Assembly: GCA_943788195.1 (NCBI GenBank)
Contig: CALSPH010000001.1
Coordinates: 185,673 to 249,672, forward strand
Direction: 5' to 3'
DNA length: 64,000 bases
Source: an uncultured Bacteroidia bacterium
Lineage (GTDB): Bacteria > Bacteroidota > Bacteroidia > NS11-12g > UBA955
The stretch's first letter is position 1. Each line of letters opens with the position of its first letter. Below are positions 1 to 8,470 of the stretch, one piece after another. The notes below the pieces were generated by a model. It had not been told where the DNA came from. It made no database searches and saw nothing but the letters and a program-made list of their open reading frames with translations. The position numbers and the translations under genes are program-made.

Positions 1-1837
1 CCATTACCCCATAGGTATCTGCCATGAGTTCCCACATTACCGGATGGGCTTTTTTCCTGCGCTCGGGATCTTTGTGGCGCAATATGTATTCACGCATCAT
101 TCCACTCTTTGCAACCCCTGGACGGATAATTGAACTGGCCGCTACCAAACCCAAGTAACTATTTACCTCCAATTTTTTAAGCAACATGCGCATGGCTGGA
201 GACTCTACATAAAAACAACCGATGCACTTGGCCTCACTGACCATTTTATTAATGCGCTTGTCTTCAAGCAATGGCTTTACATGATGAATGTCAACTTCGG
301 GTGCTTCAGGCCGATTGACTTTGATAATACCCAAGGCATCTTTAATCTTTCCAAGCCCTCTTTGCCCTAAAATATCATACTTATATAAGCCCACATCTTC
401 TGCAATATGCATATCAAACTGAGTGGTAGGGAATCCCTTAGGCGGTAAATTGGTAGCTGAAAAATAATGCATCGGCCGTTCTGAAACCAAGACACCCCCG
501 GCATGAATACTTAAATGATTGGGCATCCCATTCAAGTGCTGTGCATATTGATGCACCAGCTTGGCATACTGATCCAAAGCCTGCGGATTATATTTTCCAG
601 AGCTCAATAAATCGATTTCATGCTTGGGCAATCCAAACACTTTCCCCAGTTCACGTACTGCTCCTTTATGCTGAAAAGTATTGTAGGTAGCCAAAAGTGA
701 CACTTGCCCTTCTTTTCCAAATGTATCAAAAATATAACGGGTTACATCTTCTCGATCACGCCATGAAAAATCAATGTCAAAATCAGGAGGATTGGCCCGA
801 TACAAATTCATAAAACGCTCGAAGTATAAATCCAAATCAATGGGGTCCACATCGGTTATACCCAATATGTATGCAATAATGCTATTGGCACCACTCCCTC
901 TGCCCACATGGTAATATCCTTTGTGCTTTGCATAGTTTACTATATCCCAATTAATCAGGAAGAACGGCACATAGTGCTGCTGCTGAATTAAGTCCAGTTC
1001 CTTTTTGATGCGCGCTTCAATTTGGGGGGTCACTTTATCATACCGATAGGGCAACATCTCTTTGCATTTCTGTAAAATCAGAGCGGTGTCTTGTGCTTTA
1101 CTGCCGGTATAGGTTTTTTTATTTTGAGGAGGCCGATTGTCTGAAAAGTCGAAATAGATCTCGCACTCCTCCATTAATTTTTGTGTATTTGATATGAGAA
1201 AAGGATACGCTTCTAGTCTTTGTTTTAGACTATCCAAAGGCATCATAAACTCATCCCCAAATGCTTGGTCATCTACATCCAATTTGCTCAGCAAGGTACT
1301 TTTACCTACCGCACGCAATAGGCGATGCACATTAAAGTCACGCTTGTTTCTAAACGTTACAGCTTGCAGTAAAACAAACTTATTCTGTTGTGCATAGAGG
1401 GTAGAAAAACGAATCTTTTTAAAATCTCTCAGATTTACCCCTACATATTCATAAGGCTTGAGCGTTGTTTTTTCAATGAGCAATAGCTGCTCAAAAGGAT
1501 AAATAAAAACAACATTTTCCAGTTCTGGAGCTAGTTCTGGGAGTTTTTTTTTATGATGCGAATGGTGCGATAAAAAGCCATTCAGTGCCTGAAAACCTTG
1601 GTTGCTTTGCGCAATTCCCACATACAATTGCTGTGCCCCATTTCTAAAATCAATCCCTACGATGGGTTTAATGCCATATTGCGGAGCCAAACGGATGAAA
1701 TTTAAGCAGGCCGAAGTGTTATTGATATCGGTTAAAGCCAATGAGGTATACCCCGCTTCCTGCGCCAGACGCAATAATTCCTTTTCAGAAAAAGTGCCAT
1801 ACCTTAGGCTATAATAGCTGTGATTGTTTAACAACAT
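1..1837 (-). CDS. dnaE: DNA polymerase III alpha subunit (DnaE-type), N-terminal part; runs off the left edge
   Basis: Minus-strand translation from ATG at 1837: MLLNNHSYYSLRYGTFSEKELLRLAQEAGYTSLALTDINNTSACLNF..., then ...YHVGRGSGANSIIAYILGITDVDPIDLDLYFERFMNLYRANPPDFDIDFSWRDREDVTRYIF, diagnostic PHP and polymerase motifs of DnaE. Confidence 0.9.
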   Translation of the reverse strand, partial: MLLNNHSYYSLRYGTFSEKELLRLAQEAGYTSLALTDINNTSACLNFIRLAPQYGIKPIVGIDFRNGAQQLYVGIAQSNQGFQALNGFLSHHSHHKKKLPELAPELENVVFIYPFEQLLLIEKTTLKPYEYVGVNLRDFKKIRFSTLYAQQNKFVLLQAVTFRNKRDFNVHRLLRAVGKSTLLSKLDVDDQAFGDEFMMPLDSLKQRLEAYPFLISNTQKLMEECEIYFDFSDNRPPQNKKTYTGSKAQDTALILQKCKEMLPYRYDKVTPQIEARIKKELDLIQQQHYVPFFLINWDIVNYAKHKGYYHVGRGSGANSIIAYILGITDVDPIDLDLYFERFMNLYRANPPDFDIDFSWRDREDVTRYIFDTFGKEGQVSLLATYNTFQHKGAVRELGKVFGLPKHEIDLLSSGKYNPQALDQYAKLVHQYAQHLNGMPNHLSIHAGGVLVSERPMHYFSATNLPPKGFPTTQFDMHIAEDVGLYKYDILGQRGLGKIKDALGIIKVNRPEAPEVDIHHVKPLLEDKRINKMVSEAKCIGCFYVESPAMRMLLKKLEVNSYLGLVAASSIIRPGVAKSGMMREYILRHKDPERRKKAHPVMWELMADTYGVM

Positions 1838-1846
1838 CCGCTTCGA

Positions 1847-3062
1847 TTACTGTGTTCGATGTGCTAAAACCGTGGGCGGTTCGCCATTAAATGGGTTAAA
1901 ACTATCTCCAATGGTTTTGGCACCAAAGGTGTTTGCACGAATAACACTTCGACTCCCATATCGGTTGCGCAATACATCCATGGCTTGGTAGAGGTTGGCC
2001 GTTTTTACCGTATCATCAAATAAATTAATCTGATAATTTCCGCCCGCCAAAGCACTGAACCGAACGCCTACTAAGCGTACTAAAAGGCGTTTGTCATACA
2101 GGCGATCAAAAATTTCCATCACTTTAGGCGTAAGCAAATGATCTGCTGCGGTATAGGGTATTTTTACCTGCTTGGTATAAGTATTAAAATCGGAATAACG
2201 CAGCTTAACCGTTATGCAAGAGGTGAGTTTATTTCCCTTTCTAAGCAAATAAGCCAGGTTATCTGACATGGCTGCTATGGATGTTTTTAACTTGGCAATA
2301 TCCGTAGTGTCTTTCCCAAACGTACGTTCATTGGAAATGGACTTCCGCTCATGGTATTGAATGATTGGGCTGTTATCGATTCCATTGGCCTTGTTCCAGA
2401 TTACTCTGCCGTTTTTTGCCAAATACACTTTCTACCACCTCTACAGGCATTTCTTGTAGGGTAAGCACCTTCTTTATTCCAAGATTGCAAAACTTTTGGA
2501 AGGTTTTATCCCCTATCATGGGAATTTTTTTAATAGATAATGGTGCTAAAAAGGGTTTTTCTAAACCCCGATCAATTTTGATCTGATTCGCAGGTTTTGC
2601 CTCATTGGTGGCTACTTTAGACACCGTTTTGTTCCCCGATAAGCCAAAGGAAATAGGCAGGCCCGTTTCTTTGGTGATTCGTTTGCGCAGCTCAGAAGCA
2701 TGTTTGTAGCAGCCAAAAAACTGATCCATCCCAGAAAGGTCTGCATAAAACTCATCCACACTGGCTTTTTCTAAAATGGGCACCGACTCCTGCAAAATCT
2801 CCGTTACCATTTTTGAGAACTTGGTATAGGTGCCTGCATTCCCTTTAATGACTAAAGCCTCTGGACAAAGCTGCCGTGCCATTTTCATAGGCATGCCAGA
2901 GTGTACCCCAAATAGCCGTGTTTCATAACTCGCTGCAGAAACCACTCCTCGATCTCCGGTACCGCCAACCAGGATAGGCAGGCCATTTAAACGGCTATCT
3001 AATAAGCGCTCACAGGACACAAAAAATGTGTCTAAATCCATATGTAAAATTGTTCTCTCCAC
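1847..3062 (-). CDS. dinB: DNA polymerase IV (Y family, DinB-like), split into two ORFs by an apparent +1 shift at a 6-A run (T6 at 2412-2417 on + strand)
   Basis: ORFs 2373..3062 (MERTILHMDLDTFFVSCERLLDSRLNGLPILVGG...) and 1847..2428 (...KNGRVIWNKANGIDNSPIIQYHERKSISNERTF...) are consecutive parts of one Y-family polymerase. Confidence 0.85.
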
Positions 3063-3102
3063 TATTTTGCTCCATTAAAAAGCTTATTGGGGAGACAAAG
3101 CT

Positions 3103-3136
3103 ATGGAATAATTCCTAATATTTGGAATTATTCCAA
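3103..3136. promoter_or_regulatory. Tandem palindromic operator pair upstream of pol IV-dnaE (GGAATAATTCC centred 3110; TTGGAATTATTCCAA centred 3129)
   Basis: Palindromes read directly; same motif and 19-bp spacing recurs upstream of the S24 regulator at 6104-6139. Confidence 0.7.
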
Positions 3137-3203
3137 TATATTAAATAAAATATTTTTTATGCGTTATAAACTTAGTAATAAATAGCGGTTAATTTTGTAG
3201 CAC

Positions 3204-3830
3204 ATGAGTCTAGAATCATTTAACTCAATTTTTGAAAAGGAGCTTTTAGAAGAGATGAAAGTGCATGGAAAGTTTATGTCTCTAAAGCAAGGGGATATTA
3301 TTTTGGATGTAGACGAAACAATCCGAATCATTCCTGTTATTTTATCTGGAACCGTCAAAGTTTCTAGAGTAGATGAGCATGGAAATGAACTGTTGCTTTA
3401 TTACGTCTCCCCTCATGAAAGTTGCGCTATGACGTTTACTTGTTGCATGCAGCAAGTTGGAAGCGAGATAAGGGCTGTTGCAGAAGATGATGTGGAGCTT
3501 TTAGGAATCCCAACAGAACGCATGGAGCAATGGATGCGGGTTTACCCAACATGGAACAGCTTTGTAATGAAAACGATTAGAGCAAGATTCAATGAATTGC
3601 TTAAAACAATTGATCAAATTGCATTTCAAAAATTAGACGAGCGGCTGATTCATTACCTGAAGGATAAATCGGCTGCTACAAACACTACATTAATAAACCT
3701 TTCTCACAGTAAAATAGCCATAGACCTTGCGAGTTCACGCGAGGTAATCTCTCGTTTATTAAAGAAATTAGAACAAGATAAAAAGGTTATCCTTTATCGC
3801 AATCAAATAAAGTTACTTCGAGAATTGTGA
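3204..3830 (+). CDS. Crp/Fnr family transcriptional regulator
   Basis: 208 aa; cyclic-nucleotide-binding-like N-terminus and C-terminal HTH (INLSHSKIAIDLASSREVISRLLKKLEQDKKVILYRNQIKLL). Confidence 0.85.
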   Translation: MSLESFNSIFEKELLEEMKVHGKFMSLKQGDIILDVDETIRIIPVILSGTVKVSRVDEHGNELLLYYVSPHESCAMTFTCCMQQVGSEIRAVAEDDVELLGIPTERMEQWMRVYPTWNSFVMKTIRARFNELLKTIDQIAFQKLDERLIHYLKDKSAATNTTLINLSHSKIAIDLASSREVISRLLKKLEQDKKVILYRNQIKLLREL

Positions 3831-3905
3831 TTTTTGTCACTGTCTAGCTTTTAATAATTACTCATCTTTGTATTGAAGTTAAATTACAAGGATTAAGAAC
3901 TCATT

Positions 3906-5325
3906 ATGAAAGTAGAACAGTTATACACCAGCTGCCTAGCGCAAGGAGCTTATTATATAGAAAGCAATGGAGAAGCAGCAATTATTGACCCATTAAGAGA
4001 GGTGGATCAATACATTCAAATGGCAGCGGATAGAAATGCCCAAATAAAGTACATTTTTGAAACCCATTTTCATGCAGATTTTGTTTCTGGACATGTTGAT
4101 TTATCTAAAAAAAACAGGTGCACCAATTGTTTATGGACCCACGGAAATGAAAACTAGATTCGAAGCAATTATTGCTGCAGATGGAGATGTTTTTCATATT
4201 GGAAATATTCAATTAAAACTTATTCACACCCCTGGTCATACCATGGAAAGCAGTTGCTATTTGCTGACCAATGAAGAAGGTAAAGAAGAAGCAATATTTA
4301 CCGGAGACACCCTTTTTATTGGAGATGTAGGCCGCCCAGATTTAGCACAGCATGTAGTGGAAGGTTTAACGGAAGAGAAATTAGCTGGACATATGTTTGA
4401 TTCTCTGCGAAATAAAATAATGCCTTTGGGCGATGATTTAATCGTTTATCCTGCACATGGTGCAGGAAGTGCTTGCGGTAAAAACCTCAGTTCAGAAACT
4501 TCTGACACCTTGGGGAATCAAAAGAAAACCAATTATGCGCTAAATCCAGAAATGTCTAAAGAAGCATTTATTAAAGAGCTAACCACTGGTTTGGTGAGCC
4601 CTCCCGGATACTTTCCTAAAAACGTTATGTTAAACATCCAGGGATATGATGAAATAGATGATGTTTTGAAGAAAGGTACCAAGGCATTAAGTGTCGAGGA
4701 GTTTGAAGTGTTAACGGAAGAGGATGATATCATGATTTTAGATACCAGAGCACCTGAAGATTTTGCACAACGGTTTATTCCCAACGCGATAAGTATTGGT
4801 ATTGATGGAAACTTTGCCGTATGGGTAGGAACCTTAGTTACAGATATCAATCAGAAAATTATTTTGGTGGTAGATGAGGGAAGGGAAAATGAGGTAGTAA
4901 CTAGATTAGCTAGAGTTGGGTACGACAATGCCATAGGTTATCTAGAAGGCGGAATGGACTCTTGGATTACTTCAGGAAAAACGGTTGCCTCTATTTCAAG
5001 CATCTCAACCCAAGAATTTGCTAAAAGAGCACAAGAGAACGTAAACATACTCGATGTAAGAAAAGAGAGTGAGTATATGTCTGAACACATTGTTGATGCT
5101 GAAAATATGCCCTTAGATTTTGTGTATAATAATTCTCAATCATTACCTCAGCAAGATCCTTACTATGTTCACTGTGCTGGAGGCTATCGATCGATGATCT
5201 TTGCCTCAATTTTACACCAAAAAGGATATCACAATTTAATTAATGTGGAGGGAGGATTTGACGCTATAAAAGCTTCTGGAGACTTTGAGTTGACAGAATA
5301 CGTTTGTCCAACCACGATGCTTTAA
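3906..5325 (+). CDS. MBL-fold persulfide dioxygenase-like hydrolase with C-terminal rhodanese domains, split by an apparent +1 shift at an 8-A run (4107-4114)
   Basis: ORFs 3906..4157 (...IFETHFHADFVSGHVDLSKK) and 4057..5325 (...KKTGAPIVYGPTEMKT...HTPGHTMESSCYLL...FTGDTLFIGDVGRPDL...) join at KKTGAPIVYG; rhodanese motifs downstream. Confidence 0.85.
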
Positions 5326-5328
5326 TGA

Positions 5329-5523
5329 ATGAAGTTAATTTATAAATACAAACTAACTTTAATCGGGGTATTAATTGGCGGTCTAGCTGGATTTGCATAC
5401 TACTACTTTGTAGGTTGTGCGAGTGGTACATGCAGCATCACCTCTAAGCCCCTCAACAGTTCACTTTATGGCGCATTAATGGGTGGGCTTCTATTTACAA
5501 AAACGAAAAACAAATACATATGA
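5329..5523 (+). CDS. Small membrane protein (DUF6132-like), associated with rhodanese genes
   Basis: 64 aa, two hydrophobic segments, CASGTCSITSKPLNSSLYGALMGGL motif; adjacent to downstream ORF. Confidence 0.6.
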   Translation: MKLIYKYKLTLIGVLIGGLAGFAYYYFVGCASGTCSITSKPLNSSLYGALMGGLLFTKTKNKYI

Positions 5524-5777
5524 AAACAATTATAGATGTTAGAACACCGCAAGAGTTTGTAGGTGGAAATGTAGCAGGGAGTATGAATATCCCTCTGCAA
5601 GAAATTACCGAAAGAGTAGAAGAAATAAAGAAATTACCTCAACCCATCGTTTTGTGCTGTGCTAGTGGAATGCGCAGTGGTCAGGCGGTTGGATTTTTGC
5701 AAAGCAATGGAATATCCTGTGAGAATGGTGGAGGCTGGATGGATGTTAACTTTAAAGCGCAAAATAGCAATGCTTAA
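5520..5777 (+). CDS. Rhodanese-like domain protein
   Basis: IDVRTPQEFVGGNVAGSMNIPLQEI...VLCCASGMRSGQAVGFLQSNG. Confidence 0.85.
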   Translation: MKTIIDVRTPQEFVGGNVAGSMNIPLQEITERVEEIKKLPQPIVLCCASGMRSGQAVGFLQSNGISCENGGGWMDVNFKAQNSNA

Positions 5778-6081
5778 AACAATAAAAAACATGCTTGGAA
5801 TAGGTCCCAAAGTAGATTTCAACGCGTTGAGACAAAATGGAGCTCAAATAATTGATGTGCGAACTAAGGGAGAATTTCAGTCGGGTCACATTAAGGGCTC
5901 TAAAAATATTCCATTGCAAAGTCTCCAACAGGGCATGAAAAAAATCAACCCCAAAAAACCGGTTATTACTTGCTGTGCGAGTGGTGTGCGAAGTGCATCT
6001 GCCAAGCGTATTTTAAAGTCGAATGGCTTCAACGAAGTGTATAATGGTGGTGGCTGGATGAGTTTGAGAAATAAGCTCTAA
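5770..6081 (+). CDS. Rhodanese-like domain protein
   Basis: Start chosen at ATG 5770 (MLKTIKNMLGIGPKVDFNALRQNG...IIDVRTKGEFQSGHIKGSKNIPLQSL...CCASGVRSASAKRIL). Confidence 0.85.
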   Translation: MLKTIKNMLGIGPKVDFNALRQNGAQIIDVRTKGEFQSGHIKGSKNIPLQSLQQGMKKINPKKPVITCCASGVRSASAKRILKSNGFNEVYNGGGWMSLRNKL

Positions 6082-6103
6082 GCAACAAGTCATTTTACAA
6101 CCC

Positions 6104-6139
6104 ATTGGATTAATTCCAATTTGTTGGATATATTCCAAC
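6104..6139. promoter_or_regulatory. Tandem palindromic operator pair upstream of the S24 regulator (ATTGGATTAATTCCAAT centred 6112; GTTGGATATATTCCAAC centred 6131)
   Basis: Palindromes read directly; 19-bp centre-to-centre, same as 3103-3136. Confidence 0.7.
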
Positions 6140-6158
6140 TTAACTGTACTTTTGAACA

Positions 6159-6896
6159 ATGGACCATACTCCCATTGAAGCCAAACGACTAAAAACGATT
6201 CGAGAATATTTAGGATTAACTCAAGCTGATTTTGCGCGCCAATTAGGCCTTAGCACTACCGCAGATATTGAGCGAGGAAAAACCCGCATAACCGGAGCAG
6301 TGGTTAAAGAACTGGTAAAGCAATATCAAATAAACCCACTTTGGCTTTACGGAGAGAGTAAACAAAAACACTTGCCCAAAACAGATGTGGCTCCCAAGGT
6401 AATTTCCCTAAATGAAGATCATGGCGAAAACATTGTAATGGTTGGAACCAAAGCTGCTGCAGGTTACGGATTAAATATTGGAGACGTAAACTTTTATCAA
6501 AGTTTACCAGTTTTCACCTTCCCCCTACCTGAATTTAGAAACGCAACATTTAGAGGTTTTCAAATCACAGGAGATAGTATGGTTCCGCTTGTACAACCTA
6601 CAGACTGGGTAATTGCCAAAGCTGTTCCAAACTTAAGTGATGTGATCTCTGGTCAGGTTTATATCGTGGTTGAAGAAGAAAGTGTGCGCTTAAAACAAGT
6701 GAAAATCAATATGGCGCAAACTCAACTTACCTTAGTTTCTCTAAATTTAGACTACCCTCCAGTAGACGTTGAAGCAAAGGATGTGCTTGAACTTTGGGAG
6801 TACCACAGCAAAATCACGACTAAAAGGGAAACAGGACCAGGTTTGGAAACTATTTATCAGGAGTTGCAGGAAATTAAGCAGAAGTTAAAGGCTTGA
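6159..6896 (+). CDS. XRE-HTH / S24 peptidase (LexA-like) transcriptional regulator
   Basis: N-terminal HTH (TIREYLGLTQADFARQLGLSTTADIERGKTRITG); candidate Ala-Gly cleavage site KAAAGYG; GDSM serine; lysine in VRLKQV. Confidence 0.85.
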   Translation: MDHTPIEAKRLKTIREYLGLTQADFARQLGLSTTADIERGKTRITGAVVKELVKQYQINPLWLYGESKQKHLPKTDVAPKVISLNEDHGENIVMVGTKAAAGYGLNIGDVNFYQSLPVFTFPLPEFRNATFRGFQITGDSMVPLVQPTDWVIAKAVPNLSDVISGQVYIVVEEESVRLKQVKINMAQTQLTLVSLNLDYPPVDVEAKDVLELWEYHSKITTKRETGPGLETIYQELQEIKQKLKA

Positions 6897-6953
6897 TTTT
6901 TTGAATATTGAACAAGGATTAGCGATTTGCAATTTTAGAAGTATAAAGGGAGC

Positions 6954-7316
6954 ATGAATAAGTTTGATCTTGAAGAACGGTTAATTTGTTTCTCAGTCTT
7001 AATCATAGAAATCACTAGGGTTATGTCGAATTGCAAGGCAGGAAATCACCTATCTGGACAGTTGCTTCGTTCCGGAACTTCTGTTTCTTTAAATTATGGC
7101 GAAGCACAAAGCGGAGAATCGAGAAGGGATTTTATTCATAAAATTAAAGTGGTTTTGAAGGAGTTACGCGAATCTCTAGTTTGCTTAAAAATAATTGAAA
7201 GAACAAAGTTGTATAAAAACTTAGCTAGCATAATCAAGGCAAAAAAAGAATGTAATGAACTTATTTCAATCTTTGTTAAAAGTGTTGAAACTGCTCAAAA
7301 AAATTTAAAGAAATAA
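6954..7316 (+). CDS. Four helix bundle protein (23S rRNA-intervening-sequence protein family)
   Basis: SGQLLRSGTSVSLNYGEAQSGESRRDFIHKIKVVLKELRESLVCLKII family pattern. Confidence 0.85.
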   Translation: MNKFDLEERLICFSVLIIEITRVMSNCKAGNHLSGQLLRSGTSVSLNYGEAQSGESRRDFIHKIKVVLKELRESLVCLKIIERTKLYKNLASIIKAKKECNELISIFVKSVETAQKNLKK

Positions 7317-7323
7317 CTATCTC

Positions 7324-8124
7324 GGTTCTGTCGCATGGTTCTGTCGCATTAAATCATTGAGGATTTAAATTTAGCAGAATTCAACTTTCATCAAGCAGCC
7401 AATGACTTAAATGTAGCAAACCAACTTTTCTTTGGATTTGTAAGTTGGTCCTTTCTGATGATGTTTATGATTTCTATTCCTGCAAGTGTTCTCTGAGCGG
7501 ATTCAAATTCTTTGAATCCTGTTGTAATGGCTATTCGACGTTTGATCGTCCGATGATCTTGCTCCACTATGTTATTTAGATACTTGACTCGCCTGGTCTT
7601 TATCTTCTTGAAGGTTAAACTATATCTATTGATAATACGGATAGCTTCAGTATTTGCTCCACTTTTATCAATATTAATCAGTCTTGGTTTTCCATTGTTA
7701 CCTATGGCTTTGTTTAGAAACCTCTGTGCAGAACCCTTCATTCTCCGTTTAGTTAGTAGGAAGTCTACAGTATTTCCTTGCTTGTCTACAGCTCGATATA
7801 AGTATCTGTCTTTACCTGCTACCTTGATGTAGGTTTCGTCCATTCGCCAACTATCACATACCTGTTTCTTCCTCTTGTGCATAGTAGCCTCAATCATTGG
7901 GCTGAACTTAAACACCCACCTTTGAATAGTGGAATGGTCTACTTTAACACCTCGAATTTTTAGTAATTCTTCCACATCTCGATAACTCAATGTGAATCTC
8001 AACTTGAAATAAACCGCTTGAAGAATGATTGCTCTTGGATATCTGTGACGTTTGAACATGAAGGTAATTTTTACATAGCAAACCTAAAGATTTATTACAT
8101 TGCAATAGTTAACGCGACAGAACC
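7324..8124 (-). mobile_element. IS6-family insertion sequence; terminal repeats GGTTCTGTCGC, left end duplicated in tandem
   Basis: GGTTCTGTCGCAT at 7324-7336 and again at 7337-7349; GCGACAGAACC at 8114-8124; transposase between. Confidence 0.8.
7391..8059 (-). CDS. IS6-family DDE transposase
   Basis: FKRHRYPRAIILQAVYFKLRFTLSYRDVEELLKIRGVKVDHSTIQRWV...WRMDETYIKV...RRVKYLNNIVEQDHRTIKRR. Confidence 0.9.
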   Translation of the reverse strand: MFKRHRYPRAIILQAVYFKLRFTLSYRDVEELLKIRGVKVDHSTIQRWVFKFSPMIEATMHKRKKQVCDSWRMDETYIKVAGKDRYLYRAVDKQGNTVDFLLTKRRMKGSAQRFLNKAIGNNGKPRLINIDKSGANTEAIRIINRYSLTFKKIKTRRVKYLNNIVEQDHRTIKRRIAITTGFKEFESAQRTLAGIEIINIIRKDQLTNPKKSWFATFKSLAA

Positions 8125-8292
8125 CCTACTGACAATGTGGGATAAACAAGATTTAATGGGAAGGAAGCTGCTTGTAAAAACACTCTACCCAAAAGGAATA
8201 GTAGTGGATCGAGAAAAAATACTTTATCGAACCCAAAATCAAAATGTATTTATTGAGTACATCCAATATGTGACGGGGGATCACGGACAAAC
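8125..8292 (+). pseudogene. Possible C-terminal remnant of a serine site-specific recombinase
   Basis: Within ORF 8018..8374: WDKQDLMGRKLLVKTLYPKGIVVDREKILYRTQNQNVFIEYI resembles the serine-recombinase tail (FPEGI..D.....YRT..N); no N-terminal part nearby. Confidence 0.45.
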
Positions 8293-8332
8293 AAAAAAGC
8301 GGAATAGTGAACTAAAATTCAACTATTCCGCT
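8293..8332 (-). terminator. Rho-independent terminator for tRNA-Arg (minus strand)
   Basis: AGCGGAATAGT (8298-8308) pairs with ACTATTCCGCT (8322-8332); T-run on minus strand after the stem. Confidence 0.7.
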
Positions 8333-8333
8333 C

Positions 8334-8408
8334 TGGTAGCCGCGATAGGAATCGAACCTAGATCAAATGTTTAGGAAACACTTATTCTATCCATTGAACT
8401 ACGCAGCC
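8334..8408 (-). tRNA. tRNA-Arg (anticodon CCT), CCA encoded
   Basis: Minus strand GGCTGCGTAGTTCAATGGATAGAATAAGTGTTTCCTAAACATTTGATCTAGGTTCGATTCCTATCGCGGCTACCA; anticodon loop TTCCTAA; one T-stem pair mismatched. Confidence 0.85.
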
Positions 8409-8470
8409 ATTAAGCATTTGCAAAAATATGCATATTTCAAATAACTAATCCCTAAATTTGCCTCACAATT

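Noticed and set aside
2405-2428. A_AAA_AAC heptamer in dinB as a programmed -1 frameshift site
   Set aside because: The phase is wrong for X_XXY_YYZ and restoring the frame requires +1 (or -2), so a simple homopolymer indel is the better explanation.
7569-7832. Plus-strand ORF opposite the IS6 transposase
   Set aside because: Antisense to a clear transposase CDS; likely spurious, as are the other antisense ORFs in the track (e.g. 46673..47011, 47042..47533, 53152..53622).
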